Source: Cellvibrionales bacterium UBA1854
GTDB taxonomy: Bacteria > Pseudomonadota > Gammaproteobacteria > Pseudomonadales > Porticoccaceae
Reading direction: 5' to 3'
Length of the DNA stretch: 64,000 nucleotides
Assembly: GCA_002338445.1 (NCBI GenBank)
Contig: DDII01000029.1
Span: 1,042 to 65,041, forward strand
Made by a program: the position numbers and the translations under genes. Shown here piece by piece: positions 45,011-54,531 of the stretch (positions are counted from its first letter, which is position 1; every line of letters starts with the position of its first letter). Below the pieces are notes generated by a model. It saw only the letters and a list, made by a program, of their open reading frames with translations, was not told where the DNA came from and searched no databases.

Positions 45011-47863
45011 ATGAAGAGTGTATTCGAACCTCATATCATTGAAAAATTTTGGTCAGAAGAGTGGGAAAAAAAAGGTTATTTCGCCCCAAAAGGGAACGGA
45101 GAGCCATTTTCAATTCTTATTCCTCCACCAAACGTTACCGGTAGCCTGCACATGGGGCACGCTTTGCAATATGCCCTGATGGACACACTAGTCCGTTACA
45201 AGCGTATGCAAGGCCATAAAACTCTGTGGCAAGTCGGAACAGATCACGCGGGAATAGCGACTCAAATGGTAGTAGAACGCGATTTAGCTCAGCGAGGACA
45301 ACCTAACAGGCTACAAATGGGGCGTGAAAATTTCATCGAAAAAGTTTGGGAATGGAAAGAAGAATCGGGCAATACAATAACCCAACAAATGAGAAGACTT
45401 GGCAACTCTGTTGACTGGGAAACAGAGCGATTCACTCTGGATAAGAAATTCTCTGAAAGTGTAACTGAAGCGTTTGTCCGCCTTTTTAATGAGGGATTGA
45501 TTTATCGAGGCAAACGATTAGTTAATTGGGATCCGAAACTACACACTGCAATATCGGATCTTGAAGTGGAAAATCGCGAGAAAAAAGGAAATACATGGCA
45601 CATTCGCTATCCACTTTCATCAGGCGCAGTCTCGCAAAATGGCAACAACTTTATTTTGATCGCTACCACGCGACCCGAGACATTGCTTGGTGACAGCGCT
45701 GTCGCCGTTAACCCAAAAGATCCGAGATTTTCGGATCTAATAGGTTTATGCGCCAAACTTCCACTGGTAGGACGAAGTATCCCAATCATTGCAGACGAAC
45801 ATGCACAAATAGACAAGGGAACTGGCTGCGTTAAAATAACGCCTGCTCACGACTTTAATGATTATGAAGTTGGACAACGTCACCGGCTACCCATAATAAG
45901 AGTGCTGGATGAAGATGCCAAAATTATGCAAAAGGCTGAGTGTCTGAATGCAGATGGAAGTGAAAACAACACCATCAAAGCTAAATTACCGGAAAAATAT
46001 ATTGATTTGGATAGGTTCGAGGCACGAAGCCAAATTGTTTCCGACTTGAAAGAATTAGGACTTTTAGATTCCGTTCACCTCAATGATATGACTGTACCCT
46101 ATGGCGACCGCAGTGGAGTAATAATTGAACCCATGCTAACAAACCAATGGTTTATAAACGCGCGCAAACTTGCCGGTCCCGCTATCAATGCTGTTGAAAC
46201 AGAAAGAATAAAATTCGTGCCAGAACAGTATAAAAATATGTATTATTCATGGCTAAAAGATATCCAAGATTGGTGTATATCCCGACAGCTTTGGTGGGGA
46301 CACCGAATTCCCGCTTGGTACGATGAAGACGGTATTGTTTATGTAGGGACATCCGATGATGAAATCCGAAAAAAATATCGGCTTGGAGATACTATTTTAC
46401 GTAGAGATCCTGATGTCTTAGACACATGGTTTTCCTCTGCACTTTGGAGCTTTTCCACTTTAGGGTGGCCCGAAGTTAACTCACGTTTATCAACATTTCA
46501 CCCAACTTCTGTTCTTGTTACTGGATTCGATATCATTTTTTTCTGGGTAGCGCGCATGATAATGTTGTCCATGCAACTTTTACGGGACGAAAATAAAATA
46601 CCTCAAATTCCTTTCAAAACTGTTTATGTGCATGGTCTCATTCGCGATGAACAAGGACAAAAAATGTCAAAGTCGAAGGGAAATGTTTTAGACCCGCTAG
46701 ATATGGTAGATGGAATAAGTAAAGAGGACCTGCAAAAGAAGCGTACTTCAAATATGATGCAAACAAAGTTATCGGAGGAAATCGCAAACCGTACAGCAAA
46801 ACAATTTCCAAATGGAATTCCCAATCATGGTACAGATGCAGTGAGATTCACCCTTTGCGCACTTGCATCTCAAGGACGCGATATTAATTGGGACATGAAG
46901 CGACTCGGCGGCTACCGGAATTTCTGCAACAAACTTTGGAATGCCTCTCGATTTGTACTTCTTAATACAAAAGACCAAGATTTTGGCAATAACCAGTACG
47001 ACGACCAATTGAGTCTGGCAGACCGATGGATTAGATCTAGACTTCAAACGACAATAAACGACGTTTTAAAATACTTGCAACAATATAGGTTTGATCTAGC
47101 AGCACAATCAATTTACGACTTTGTTTGGAACGAGTACTGTGATTGGTTCATTGAGTTGTCAAAACCAATTCTATGGGACGCAGAAACTTCGAACGTTAAG
47201 AAAATCTGCACAAGGCGCACACTTACCCTTACGCTAGAAACAACTTTGAGATTGGCTCATCCTATGATTCCTTATATAACTGAAGAAATCTGGCAATATA
47301 TATCACCTATTGCCGATATTCACGGGAATACAATTATGCTTCAGCCATATCCATTATCAAGCTCAAAATTCATGGATGCTGAGGCTGAAAAAAAAATTAA
47401 TTGGGTTAAATCTTTAGTGACTGCGATCAGAACTGTGCGAGCAGAAATGGGTATTCCGCCTGGGACACATCTTAGTGTTATGCTGGACAAAGGCACTGAT
47501 GGAGATTACAAATTATTAGAGGACACTTATCAATTACTTATAAAACTAGGACGCTTGAAGACTATAAAATGGGTTGATGAAAGAGTTGGAACTCCCCCGG
47601 CGATCGCGGCATTAGCTGGAGGGCTGGAGATATTAGTCCTAATGGAAAGTCATGTTAGCATCACGGATGAGCTAAACCGTTTAGAAAAAGAAATGAGAAA
47701 AATTGATGATCAATGCCGAGCACTAGAGGCAAAACTGAGTAACCCTAGTTTTTCCAGTAAAGCCCCCAAAGAAGTTGTTGAAAAAGACAGAAAAAGGCTC
47801 CAAGAGTACAGAACAAATCACACAAGATTGAGTTTCCGTAAATCCAAGATGAGGTCAACATAA
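45011..47863 (+). CDS. valS: Valyl-tRNA synthetase
   Basis: Class I synthetase charging tRNA-Val. The protein has 950 residues (E. coli 951). The HIGH motif is HMGH at 47-50 in PPPNVTGSLHMGHAL and the KMSKS motif is at 551-555 before KGNVLDPLDMVDG. The editing (CP1) domain with TTRPETLLGDSAVAV lies between them, an anticodon-binding domain follows, and the C-terminal coiled coil (about 885-950) is intact. AAGG lies 6 bases before the ATG. It is the last gene of pepA-holC-valS and convergent with ihfB. Confidence 0.98.
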   Translation: MKSVFEPHIIEKFWSEEWEKKGYFAPKGNGEPFSILIPPPNVTGSLHMGHALQYALMDTLVRYKRMQGHKTLWQVGTDHAGIATQMVVERDLAQRGQPNRLQMGRENFIEKVWEWKEESGNTITQQMRRLGNSVDWETERFTLDKKFSESVTEAFVRLFNEGLIYRGKRLVNWDPKLHTAISDLEVENREKKGNTWHIRYPLSSGAVSQNGNNFILIATTRPETLLGDSAVAVNPKDPRFSDLIGLCAKLPLVGRSIPIIADEHAQIDKGTGCVKITPAHDFNDYEVGQRHRLPIIRVLDEDAKIMQKAECLNADGSENNTIKAKLPEKYIDLDRFEARSQIVSDLKELGLLDSVHLNDMTVPYGDRSGVIIEPMLTNQWFINARKLAGPAINAVETERIKFVPEQYKNMYYSWLKDIQDWCISRQLWWGHRIPAWYDEDGIVYVGTSDDEIRKKYRLGDTILRRDPDVLDTWFSSALWSFSTLGWPEVNSRLSTFHPTSVLVTGFDIIFFWVARMIMLSMQLLRDENKIPQIPFKTVYVHGLIRDEQGQKMSKSKGNVLDPLDMVDGISKEDLQKKRTSNMMQTKLSEEIANRTAKQFPNGIPNHGTDAVRFTLCALASQGRDINWDMKRLGGYRNFCNKLWNASRFVLLNTKDQDFGNNQYDDQLSLADRWIRSRLQTTINDVLKYLQQYRFDLAAQSIYDFVWNEYCDWFIELSKPILWDAETSNVKKICTRRTLTLTLETTLRLAHPMIPYITEEIWQYISPIADIHGNTIMLQPYPLSSSKFMDAEAEKKINWVKSLVTAIRTVRAEMGIPPGTHLSVMLDKGTDGDYKLLEDTYQLLIKLGRLKTIKWVDERVGTPPAIAALAGGLEILVLMESHVSITDELNRLEKEMRKIDDQCRALEAKLSNPSFSSKAPKEVVEKDRKRLQEYRTNHTRLSFRKSKMRST

Positions 47864-47892
47864 ACCCCACCGATCATTGGCAAATAAATAGT

Positions 47893-47929
47893 AAAAAGGT
47901 ATATTGAAGACAAAATATCAATCTTTTTT
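47893..47929 (+). terminator. Possible bidirectional terminator between valS and ihfB
   Basis: AAAAAG...ATTGA pairs with TCAAT-CTTTTTT around a 10-base loop, with a 4-base bulge on the left arm. The T6 run follows the stem on the valS strand, and the mirror A-run would serve the other strand. The rest of the 282-base gap to ihfB shows no gene or RNA that I can support. Confidence 0.3.
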
Positions 47930-48145
47930 ATGTGCTCATTGCGCTTAAAAAAACGTGACAACCAAGGCAAAACTAACGGAGCTGGTTATCAAGTTTATTT
48001 GCGCGAGTAAGCGGTCATTACAAATTTATTTCTGATAGCTTTTTAAAAATTGTAAACCTAAGAGTACAGACGGCTCAGAGACCCTAGATTTAATGCTGCC
48101 AAGTATTGTAACCAATTCGTTACCTAGGTTCTAAAATTTCGTGGC

Positions 48146-48436
48146 TTAGCTCTTGCGTAAATTATTTACACGATCACGCAGCTCCTTACCAGGCTTAAAG
48201 TATGGTACATATTTGCCGTTTAATTTTACAGAAGTTCCAGTTTTTGGGTTACGACCCAACCTTGGAGCTCGGTAATGTAAAGAGAAGCTTCCAAAACCTC
48301 GTACCTCTATCCTGCGGTTACTCGCAAGCGAGGTAGTCATCCTCTCCAATATCATTCTTACCGCTAACTCCACATCTCTTGGTGACAGATGATCTTGGCT
48401 CGCAGAGATTTTTTCAATTAGTTCTGATTTCGTCAT
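48146..48436 (-). CDS. ihfB: Integration host factor beta subunit
   Basis: DNA-bending HU-family protein acting as a heterodimer with IhfA. ATG 48436 gives 96 residues (E. coli 94), starting [11 protein letters not shown]. The DNA-binding arm region [27 protein letters not shown] and the C-terminal [14 protein letters not shown] are nearly identical to the E. coli pattern. The longer frame adds six residues from a TTG. It follows rpsA on the same strand, the conserved order. A GC-rich 6-base hairpin (ATGGCC/GGCCAT, 48454-48468) lies 18 bases before the start. Confidence 0.97.
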   Translation of the reverse strand: MTKSELIEKISASQDHLSPRDVELAVRMILERMTTSLASNRRIEVRGFGSFSLHYRAPRLGRNPKTGTSVKLNGKYVPYFKPGKELRDRVNNLRKS

Positions 48437-48596
48437 TTTGCCGTTGTATGTCAATGGCCGGGGGCCATGTTCAAATGTTTCGGTATAAATCGTCCATTCC
48501 AGTTACATTTATGATAATAGATAGACGTAATAAAGCAAATCTTTATTGATTCAAAAACTACCTGCTCCTTTGTCCCACCCAGTGCAGCCGAGTATG

Positions 48597-50273
48597 CTAC
48601 TTGTCCATTTGAGCTTTTATTAAGTCTCCAATAGTTGTTGGTGCATTCGAAACCTCTGGCTCACTCTTACGATGGGCTCTTATTGCAGCTTTTTCTTCTG
48701 ACACATCCTTGGCTTTAATCGACAAATTTATAGTGCGATTTTTATGATCAATCAAAATAATCTTAGCCTCTATCTCTTCACCAACAGTCGTCAAAACTCG
48801 AGCATCATCCGCACGATCTCGGGACATTTCCGCTACCTTCAGAAAACCTGAAACATGCTCCGCCAGCTGAAGCGTAGCTCCTTTTTGATCAACTTCTCTT
48901 ACTGTTCCCAAGACCACCGCTCCTTTATCATTTCTCTCGACATAATCACTAAATGGATCATCCAAAAGTTGCTTTATACCGAGGGAAATACGCTCTCTTT
49001 CGGCGTCTATGCTGAGGACAACGGTATCCACCTCCTCACCCTTTTTAAAATTACGGACAGCCTCTTCTCCAGAATCAGTCCATGAAATATCTGAGAGATG
49101 CACAAGCCCGTCAATTCCACCATCTAGACCAATGAATATTCCGAAGTCGGTAATAGACTTAATTTTTCCTGAGATTTTCTTACCTTTCTCCATACTACTA
49201 GCAAACTCATCCCACGGATTTGGATAACACTGCTTGATACCAAGTGAGATACGCCTTCTCTCTTCATCAATGTCGAGCACCATAACCTCTACTTCATCCC
49301 CTAACTGCACGATTTTAGATGGATGCACATTTTTGTTTGTCCAGTCCATTTCAGAAACGTGAACCAAGCCCTCTACACCATCCTCCAACTCAGCAAAACA
49401 CCCATAGTCGGTCAAATTAGTAATTTTTGCCATGGCCCTGGCTCCCTCTGGGTAACGACCTTTTATATCTCCCCAAGGATCTTCTCCCATTTGCTTCATC
49501 CCAAGGGAAACTCGGTTACGCTCTCGATCGAATTTCAGTACTTTGACATCAATTTCGTCACCCACATTAATCATTTCAGACGGATGCTTTATTCGTTTCC
49601 AAGACATGTCTGTGATATGCAGTAATCCATCAATACCACCCAGATCTACAAATGCCCCATAATCAGTAAGGTTTTTAATTACACCTTTAATGGATACACC
49701 CTCTTCCAAATTTTGAAGCAATGCGTCGCGTTCTGCAGAATTCGCACTCTCCATCACTGCACGCCGACTGACAACCACATTATTTCGTTTTGGATCCAAC
49801 TTTATAACTTTGAATTCTAAATCTTTACCCTCTAAATGTGTAATTTCTCGCAAAGGGCGAACATCAACCAACGAACCAGGCAAAAATGCACGTAATCCCC
49901 TAACATCAACAGTAAATCCACCTTTTACTTTACCACTGATGATTCCAATCACCGTTTCATCCGATTTGTGCGCGGCTTCTAAATCGAGCCAAGACTCAGC
50001 TCGACGTGCCTTTTCCCTCGACAATCGCGTGGCACCGAAGCCATCCTCAACAGCCTCCAAGGCCACTTGAACTTCATCCCCGACCACAACTTCGACGGCA
50101 CCTCTGTCATTAAAAAACTGGTCTACAGGTATGACCCCCTCGGACTTAAGGCCTGCATGCACGGTAACCCAATCTTTATCAATGTCTATAATGACTCCCG
50201 TTATTATTGCACCTGGGTTCATTTCGACGGTTTTGAGACTCTCTTCGAACAATTCTTGAAAATTTTCACTCAT
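48597..50273 (-). CDS. rpsA: 30S ribosomal protein S1
   Basis: Multi-S1-domain protein that brings mRNA to the 30S subunit. ATG 50273, preceded by AAGGT, gives 558 residues (E. coli 557), starting [14 protein letters not shown]; the longest frame adds five residues. Six S1/OB repeats are recognisable from recurring patterns such as [26 protein letters not shown] and [13 protein letters not shown]. The last repeat is degenerate, as is normal. It lies between cmk and ihfB. The leader carries a perfect 8-base hairpin, which may be part of S1 autoregulation. Confidence 0.98.
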   Translation of the reverse strand: MSENFQELFEESLKTVEMNPGAIITGVIIDIDKDWVTVHAGLKSEGVIPVDQFFNDRGAVEVVVGDEVQVALEAVEDGFGATRLSREKARRAESWLDLEAAHKSDETVIGIISGKVKGGFTVDVRGLRAFLPGSLVDVRPLREITHLEGKDLEFKVIKLDPKRNNVVVSRRAVMESANSAERDALLQNLEEGVSIKGVIKNLTDYGAFVDLGGIDGLLHITDMSWKRIKHPSEMINVGDEIDVKVLKFDRERNRVSLGMKQMGEDPWGDIKGRYPEGARAMAKITNLTDYGCFAELEDGVEGLVHVSEMDWTNKNVHPSKIVQLGDEVEVMVLDIDEERRRISLGIKQCYPNPWDEFASSMEKGKKISGKIKSITDFGIFIGLDGGIDGLVHLSDISWTDSGEEAVRNFKKGEEVDTVVLSIDAERERISLGIKQLLDDPFSDYVERNDKGAVVLGTVREVDQKGATLQLAEHVSGFLKVAEMSRDRADDARVLTTVGEEIEAKIILIDHKNRTINLSIKAKDVSEEKAAIRAHRKSEPEVSNAPTTIGDLIKAQMDK

Positions 50274-50342
50274 TAGTTCTACCTTCAAACTACATTTATG
50301 AAGTACCTGAACAAACCTCAGTTATATCCAAACTTCAATGCT

Positions 50343-50363
50343 TCGCACTACCAGTTAGTGCGA
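50343..50363 (-). promoter_or_regulatory. Hairpin in the rpsA leader
   Basis: TCGCACTA and TAGTGCGA form a perfect 8-base stem with a 5-base loop, 70-90 bases upstream of the rpsA ATG. A smaller TTCG/CGAA stem-loop lies next to it. Structured rpsA leaders mediate translational autocontrol in E. coli and relatives; the role here is inferred. It could alternatively terminate or process the cmk transcript, though no U-run follows. Confidence 0.4.
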
Positions 50364-50420
50364 CGTTATTAATTTCGTTGCAACCGAAGCCCAATGACTG
50401 GCAAGGCTCCAATTGCAGGC

Positions 50421-51110
50421 TTAATTACATATACCACGAGCCACGATCATGTCCATTAGGGCGTCAACTACCCCCTCTACTGACATATCAGTGCTATCAA
50501 GCTTAATGGCGTCAATCGCAGGTACCAGAGGAGAAACACTTCTCTCAGAATCTCTTTGGTCTCGTTTCTGAAGCTGGCGCCAAATGGCGGGCAGACTAAC
50601 ATTATCCCCCCTTAGGAGCAACTGTTTATAACGCCGTTTAGCTCGAGTCTCTATAGTTGCGGTCAAAAACAATTTCAATACGGCATCCGGAAATACCACA
50701 GTTCCCATGTCACGTCCATCAGCAACCAATCCAGGTGCAATAGCAAAAAGGCGCTGACGCTCGGTTAATGCAGTTCTTACTTCCGAGTACGATGCTAACA
50801 CTGAAGCCCTCTCCGCAGTGCGCTCAAGCGCAATATCTCGCGATATATTCTCGCCCTCTAAAAAAACTTGCATACCCGACATAGTCTCAGCTTGGAATGA
50901 TATATCCAAATTAATTGCGAGCTTTTTAAGGCGTTTTTTATTATTTAAGTCAACATTGTGCCGCTCTACTGCTACCGCTAATGCTCTATACAGTGCGCCG
51001 CTATCTAAATAATTGTATGACAACTTCTTTGCAATGCTCATTCCTACGGTGCCCTTACCCGCCCCACTCGGTCCATCTAACGTCACAACATTCACAGCAC
51101 TCACAATCAT
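50421..51110 (-). CDS. cmk: Cytidylate kinase
   Basis: Phosphorylates CMP and dCMP. The protein has 229 residues (E. coli 227). The P-loop LDGPSGAGKGT is near the N-terminus, followed by YNYLDSGALYRA; VADGRDMGTVVFPDA and LFLTATIETRAKRR(Y/F) are family signatures. The ATG overlaps the stop of the tyrA-aroA fusion by 4 bases (ATGA), so translation is coupled. The order tyrA/aroA-cmk-rpsA-ihfB is conserved in Pseudomonas relatives. Confidence 0.97.
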   Translation of the reverse strand: MIVSAVNVVTLDGPSGAGKGTVGMSIAKKLSYNYLDSGALYRALAVAVERHNVDLNNKKRLKKLAINLDISFQAETMSGMQVFLEGENISRDIALERTAERASVLASYSEVRTALTERQRLFAIAPGLVADGRDMGTVVFPDAVLKLFLTATIETRAKRRYKQLLLRGDNVSLPAIWRQLQKRDQRDSERSVSPLVPAIDAIKLDSTDMSVEGVVDALMDMIVARGICN

Positions 51111-53371
51111 TGAGTCTCCACAACCACATCGAGTCCTACTTGACGAGATAGTTGAACGAACGTAGGAAAAGACGTTGCTACATTTTTACAATTTAAAATA
51201 CTAATCTCAGAAGTAGCCCTCAATGCGGCAACGCTAAACGCCATAGCAATACGATGATCACCCAAACTGTCCACTTCACCGCCGCCAATTGCTCCGCCGA
51301 CCACGGTTAAACCGTCAACGGCAGGAATTACCTCGATTCCCAGCAACGTCAAGCCATCAGACATTGCTTTTATTCGATCACTTTCCTTAAAACGAAGTTC
51401 GGCAGCATCTGATAGGCGAGTTGCGCCAGAAGCACATGCTGCCGCCACAAAGATTGCTGGAAATTCATCGATTGCCAAAGCTACTTGGTCTTTTGGAATA
51501 TCAATTCCGACTAAAGGTCTATATTTTATTTGAATGTCCGCTACGGGTTCTTTCCCTTGATTGAAAGTCTGCAAAAACTGAATATCTGCTCCCATCATTT
51601 TTAGGATGTTGACAACGCCGATTCGTGTGGGATTGACGCCTATATTCTTTAATAGTAGTGAGGAACCTGGAGTTATAGCTGCAGCAACCATAAAAAATGC
51701 TGCTGAGGAAATATCGGAGGGAATCTCAACGCTCTTCCCCAAAAGAGGCGTACCACCCCGAATAACAATCTTAGAATTAATGGTTCTCACGTCACATCCA
51801 AACTCCTTTAGCATACGCTCTGTGTGATCTCTAGTCGGAGCAGGTTCAGCAACGGAAGATTCTCCATCGACATACAGACTTGCCAAAAGAATGCTAGACT
51901 TAACTTGTGCACTTGCGATCGGCATTTCATAGGCTATCTTCTTGAGTTTTCGATTGCTCCTGATTTTTATGGGTGGAAATCCGTCCTCAGAAGTCTCTAT
52001 GATAGCACCCATTCGCCTCAAGGGGATTGCAATTCGATTCATCGGACGCTTCGAAAGCGAAACGTCACCTTCCAATTCAACGTCAAAATTTTGACAAACC
52101 AAAATACCAGCCAGAAGTCGCATAGATGTTCCAGAATTCCCTAAATAAAGAGGCTTTTTGGGCTTCTTTAGACCATATAACCCCACACCATGAATTATTA
52201 ACCTTCCGTCAGAGGGTCCCTCTATTACAACTCCCATATCCCGTAATGCCTGTAAAGTCGCTAACGTATCCTCGCCCTCCAAGAAACCGGAAATACTGGT
52301 TAATCCTTCAGCTAAAGCACCAAACATCAGGGATCTGTGTGAAATTGACTTATCGCCGGGAATTCTCAATTCAGCACAACAATGTCCTCCAGGCTTAACT
52401 CGGTATTTTATTTCTTCAAAGCCCTTTGCATCATGAGAATTGCTTTCGTTCTCAATTCTATCGAGATTAATTCGACTGAGGTACCTCCGCGCGCCCTGAG
52501 CCTTGGTGAAAACTTCCATTAACGTATTTGAGTCAGATGAATCGATGGCATTTCGTAAAATATGGAGATCCGCCAATGAACAATCCAAAGATTTTACTAT
52601 GGCCCGTCTGTTAGCAAGGGCAATATCTCTCCACATTGTTGGATCACTCGCGGCAATTCGAGTAAAGTCTCGAAAACCGCCGGCGGCAAAACGAAAAATG
52701 TCTTGATAATCCGCTCTGGATGCTAAGGTTGCGACAAGAGAGTAGGCGAGCATATGAGGAAGATGACTGGTTGATGCAAGGATTTCGTCATGTCGGGAGG
52801 TATCCATGAAGCATACAGAAGCTCCGAATTTCTCCCATAAGGATTTCACATGCTGAAGGTTTTTCTGACCAGTTTTCAAAGTAGGAGTCAAAATAACAAG
52901 GTGATTTGCAAATAACTCTGGGGCGGCTGCCACCATTCCACTTTTCTCTGACCCAGCTATGGGATGACCCGGAACATATTGGAATGGCTCAAAGCCATAA
53001 ACTGCTTTCGCAGTCTCGACTGTATATCCCTTCACACTGCACACGTCAGTAATGGTGACACAGTCTCGCAGTAATCTCCGGCACTCACTTAAGACACTTT
53101 CAAATTCTAACGTCGGCACGCATATAAGTATCAAATCGTTCCCATTTAGATCTGATGAGATTTCGGATAAATTTTCGATTGCTCTGTCAATCACACCGGT
53201 CTCTTTTGCTGACATTAGGGTGGATGATTGTCGATTTAATCCAATGACCTCTTTACATAACTTTCTCTTTTTTGCTGCAAGAGCAATGCTTGCACCAATC
53301 AATCCTAATCCGATTATGACAATGCGTTTAAAAAGAACGTTTTCTACTGACAGTTCATAGCTCATGTGCAT
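51107..53371 (-). CDS. Fused prephenate dehydrogenase / EPSP synthase
   Basis: Bifunctional 754-residue protein. Residues 1-300 are a prephenate/arogenate dehydrogenase: the NAD loop GLGLIG is at 21-26 and the active-site GHPIAGSEKSG and STSHLPHMLAYSL follow. Residues 320-754 are 5-enolpyruvylshikimate-3-phosphate synthase, with PGDKSISHRS at 338-347, NSGTSMR at 412-418, SAQVK at 487-491, RDHTE at 514-518 and NPTR at 580-583. The fusion joins two steps of aromatic synthesis and is known from Pseudomonas and Acinetobacter. The frame is continuous. The AroA half shows the four short motifs used to define class II synthases but keeps the glycine in NSGTS. It lies 51 bases after pheA and overlaps cmk by 4. 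Confidence 0.96.
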   Translation of the reverse strand: MHMSYELSVENVLFKRIVIIGLGLIGASIALAAKKRKLCKEVIGLNRQSSTLMSAKETGVIDRAIENLSEISSDLNGNDLILICVPTLEFESVLSECRRLLRDCVTITDVCSVKGYTVETAKAVYGFEPFQYVPGHPIAGSEKSGMVAAAPELFANHLVILTPTLKTGQKNLQHVKSLWEKFGASVCFMDTSRHDEILASTSHLPHMLAYSLVATLASRADYQDIFRFAAGGFRDFTRIAASDPTMWRDIALANRRAIVKSLDCSLADLHILRNAIDSSDSNTLMEVFTKAQGARRYLSRINLDRIENESNSHDAKGFEEIKYRVKPGGHCCAELRIPGDKSISHRSLMFGALAEGLTSISGFLEGEDTLATLQALRDMGVVIEGPSDGRLIIHGVGLYGLKKPKKPLYLGNSGTSMRLLAGILVCQNFDVELEGDVSLSKRPMNRIAIPLRRMGAIIETSEDGFPPIKIRSNRKLKKIAYEMPIASAQVKSSILLASLYVDGESSVAEPAPTRDHTERMLKEFGCDVRTINSKIVIRGGTPLLGKSVEIPSDISSAAFFMVAAAITPGSSLLLKNIGVNPTRIGVVNILKMMGADIQFLQTFNQGKEPVADIQIKYRPLVGIDIPKDQVALAIDEFPAIFVAAACASGATRLSDAAELRFKESDRIKAMSDGLTLLGIEVIPAVDGLTVVGGAIGGGEVDSLGDHRIAMAFSVAALRATSEISILNCKNVATSFPTFVQLSRQVGLDVVVETQ

Positions 53372-53422
53372 ACTCAGCTTGTAGATATTTAGCAGGATTG
53401 ATGAAAACTTATTTTTGTTTGC

Positions 53423-54508
53423 CTAAAGAACTGATTGAGGATAAGAACCAAGAAGCTTTGTATATATACTCTCGCTTTTCAGTTCTTTCAACAACTGCTC
53501 AATTCTCTGATCATCACTATGGCCCACAAAATCAATGAAAAAGACATAAGACCACTTGCTTCCTTTGGCGGGCCGACTTTCAACTCTAGTCAAATCAATA
53601 CCGGCAGCATAAAAGATCTTCAATATACTATACAGTGATCCTGGTTTATTGTGCATTGAGACAACTATTGAAGTTTTATCGTGCCCACTTGCCGATACTT
53701 TTTCTCTACCGATGATCAGGAATCTCGTGGCATTGTCTGGCTGATCCTCGATTTTACTCTCTAATTGTTTAAGCCCGTATAAGTCACAGGACGAGAGGCC
53801 TGCAATTGCTGCAGAATTCCATTCCCCTTGCGCGAGCTTTGCAGCGATAGCATTACTGCTCACGGGAATTTGTTCAATTTTTGGATAATTAGAATCTAAC
53901 CATTTCCTACACTGTGCTAACGATTGTGAATGAGAATATACCCGAGTAATTTTTTTCGCATCCGAATTGGGTCCTATGAGAAGATGATGATGTATCTGCA
54001 GTTCAACCTCTCCAACAATTGAAAGCGTCGTATCTACAAAATTATCTAATGTCTGATTTACCATACCCTCAGTTGAATTCTCAACGGGAACCACACCGAA
54101 GTCACACTCTCCCGATACAACTTCTCTAAAAACATCTTCAATAGCTGGTTGGGGAGCGTTTATGACGGATTTTCCAAAATGCTTTGCAGCCGCCTCATGG
54201 GTAAATGTTCCCTCCGGTCCGAGGAATGCAACTTTTAATGGCCTTTCCATCGAAAGACACATAGACATGATTTGTCTGAACACCAGCGCCATGTCCTCGT
54301 TGGTTACAGGACCAGTATTTGCCTCCATGACACGTCGTAAAACTTGCGCCTCGCGCTCTGGTCGGTAAAAGCTCCTATCTCCCTGTTTTTGTTTTAACTC
54401 TCCAACTCGTTGAGCACATCTCGCACGATTATTTATTGCTTGACAAATTTGATTATCTAAAGTGTCAATTTCAGAGCGAATGACGGCGAGAGGGTCCTTG
54501 ACTTTCAT
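53423..54508 (-). CDS. pheA: Chorismate mutase / prephenate dehydratase (P-protein)
   Basis: Bifunctional enzyme of phenylalanine synthesis with 361 residues. The N-terminal AroQ chorismate mutase spans about 1-90 (IRSEIDTLDNQI to FRQIMSMCLSMERP). The dehydratase runs about 94-270 (KVAFLGPEGTFTHEAA, and the catalytic TRF in NATRFLIIG). A C-terminal ACT domain carries the phenylalanine-sensing ESRPAKG motif. In Pseudomonas serC lies between gyrA and pheA, and hisC follows pheA; both are absent here. It starts 24 bases after gyrA ends. Confidence 0.97.
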   Translation of the reverse strand: MKVKDPLAVIRSEIDTLDNQICQAINNRARCAQRVGELKQKQGDRSFYRPEREAQVLRRVMEANTGPVTNEDMALVFRQIMSMCLSMERPLKVAFLGPEGTFTHEAAAKHFGKSVINAPQPAIEDVFREVVSGECDFGVVPVENSTEGMVNQTLDNFVDTTLSIVGEVELQIHHHLLIGPNSDAKKITRVYSHSQSLAQCRKWLDSNYPKIEQIPVSSNAIAAKLAQGEWNSAAIAGLSSCDLYGLKQLESKIEDQPDNATRFLIIGREKVSASGHDKTSIVVSMHNKPGSLYSILKIFYAAGIDLTRVESRPAKGSKWSYVFFIDFVGHSDDQRIEQLLKELKSESIYTKLLGSYPQSVL

Positions 54509-54531
54509 ATTAAAAATTTATCTCACCTAAA

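Noticed and set aside
47864..48145. Looked for a small RNA or tRNA in the 282-base valS-ihfB gap.
   Set aside because: No cloverleaf, GTTCRA loop or strong promoter-terminator pair is visible; only a weak terminator candidate remains.
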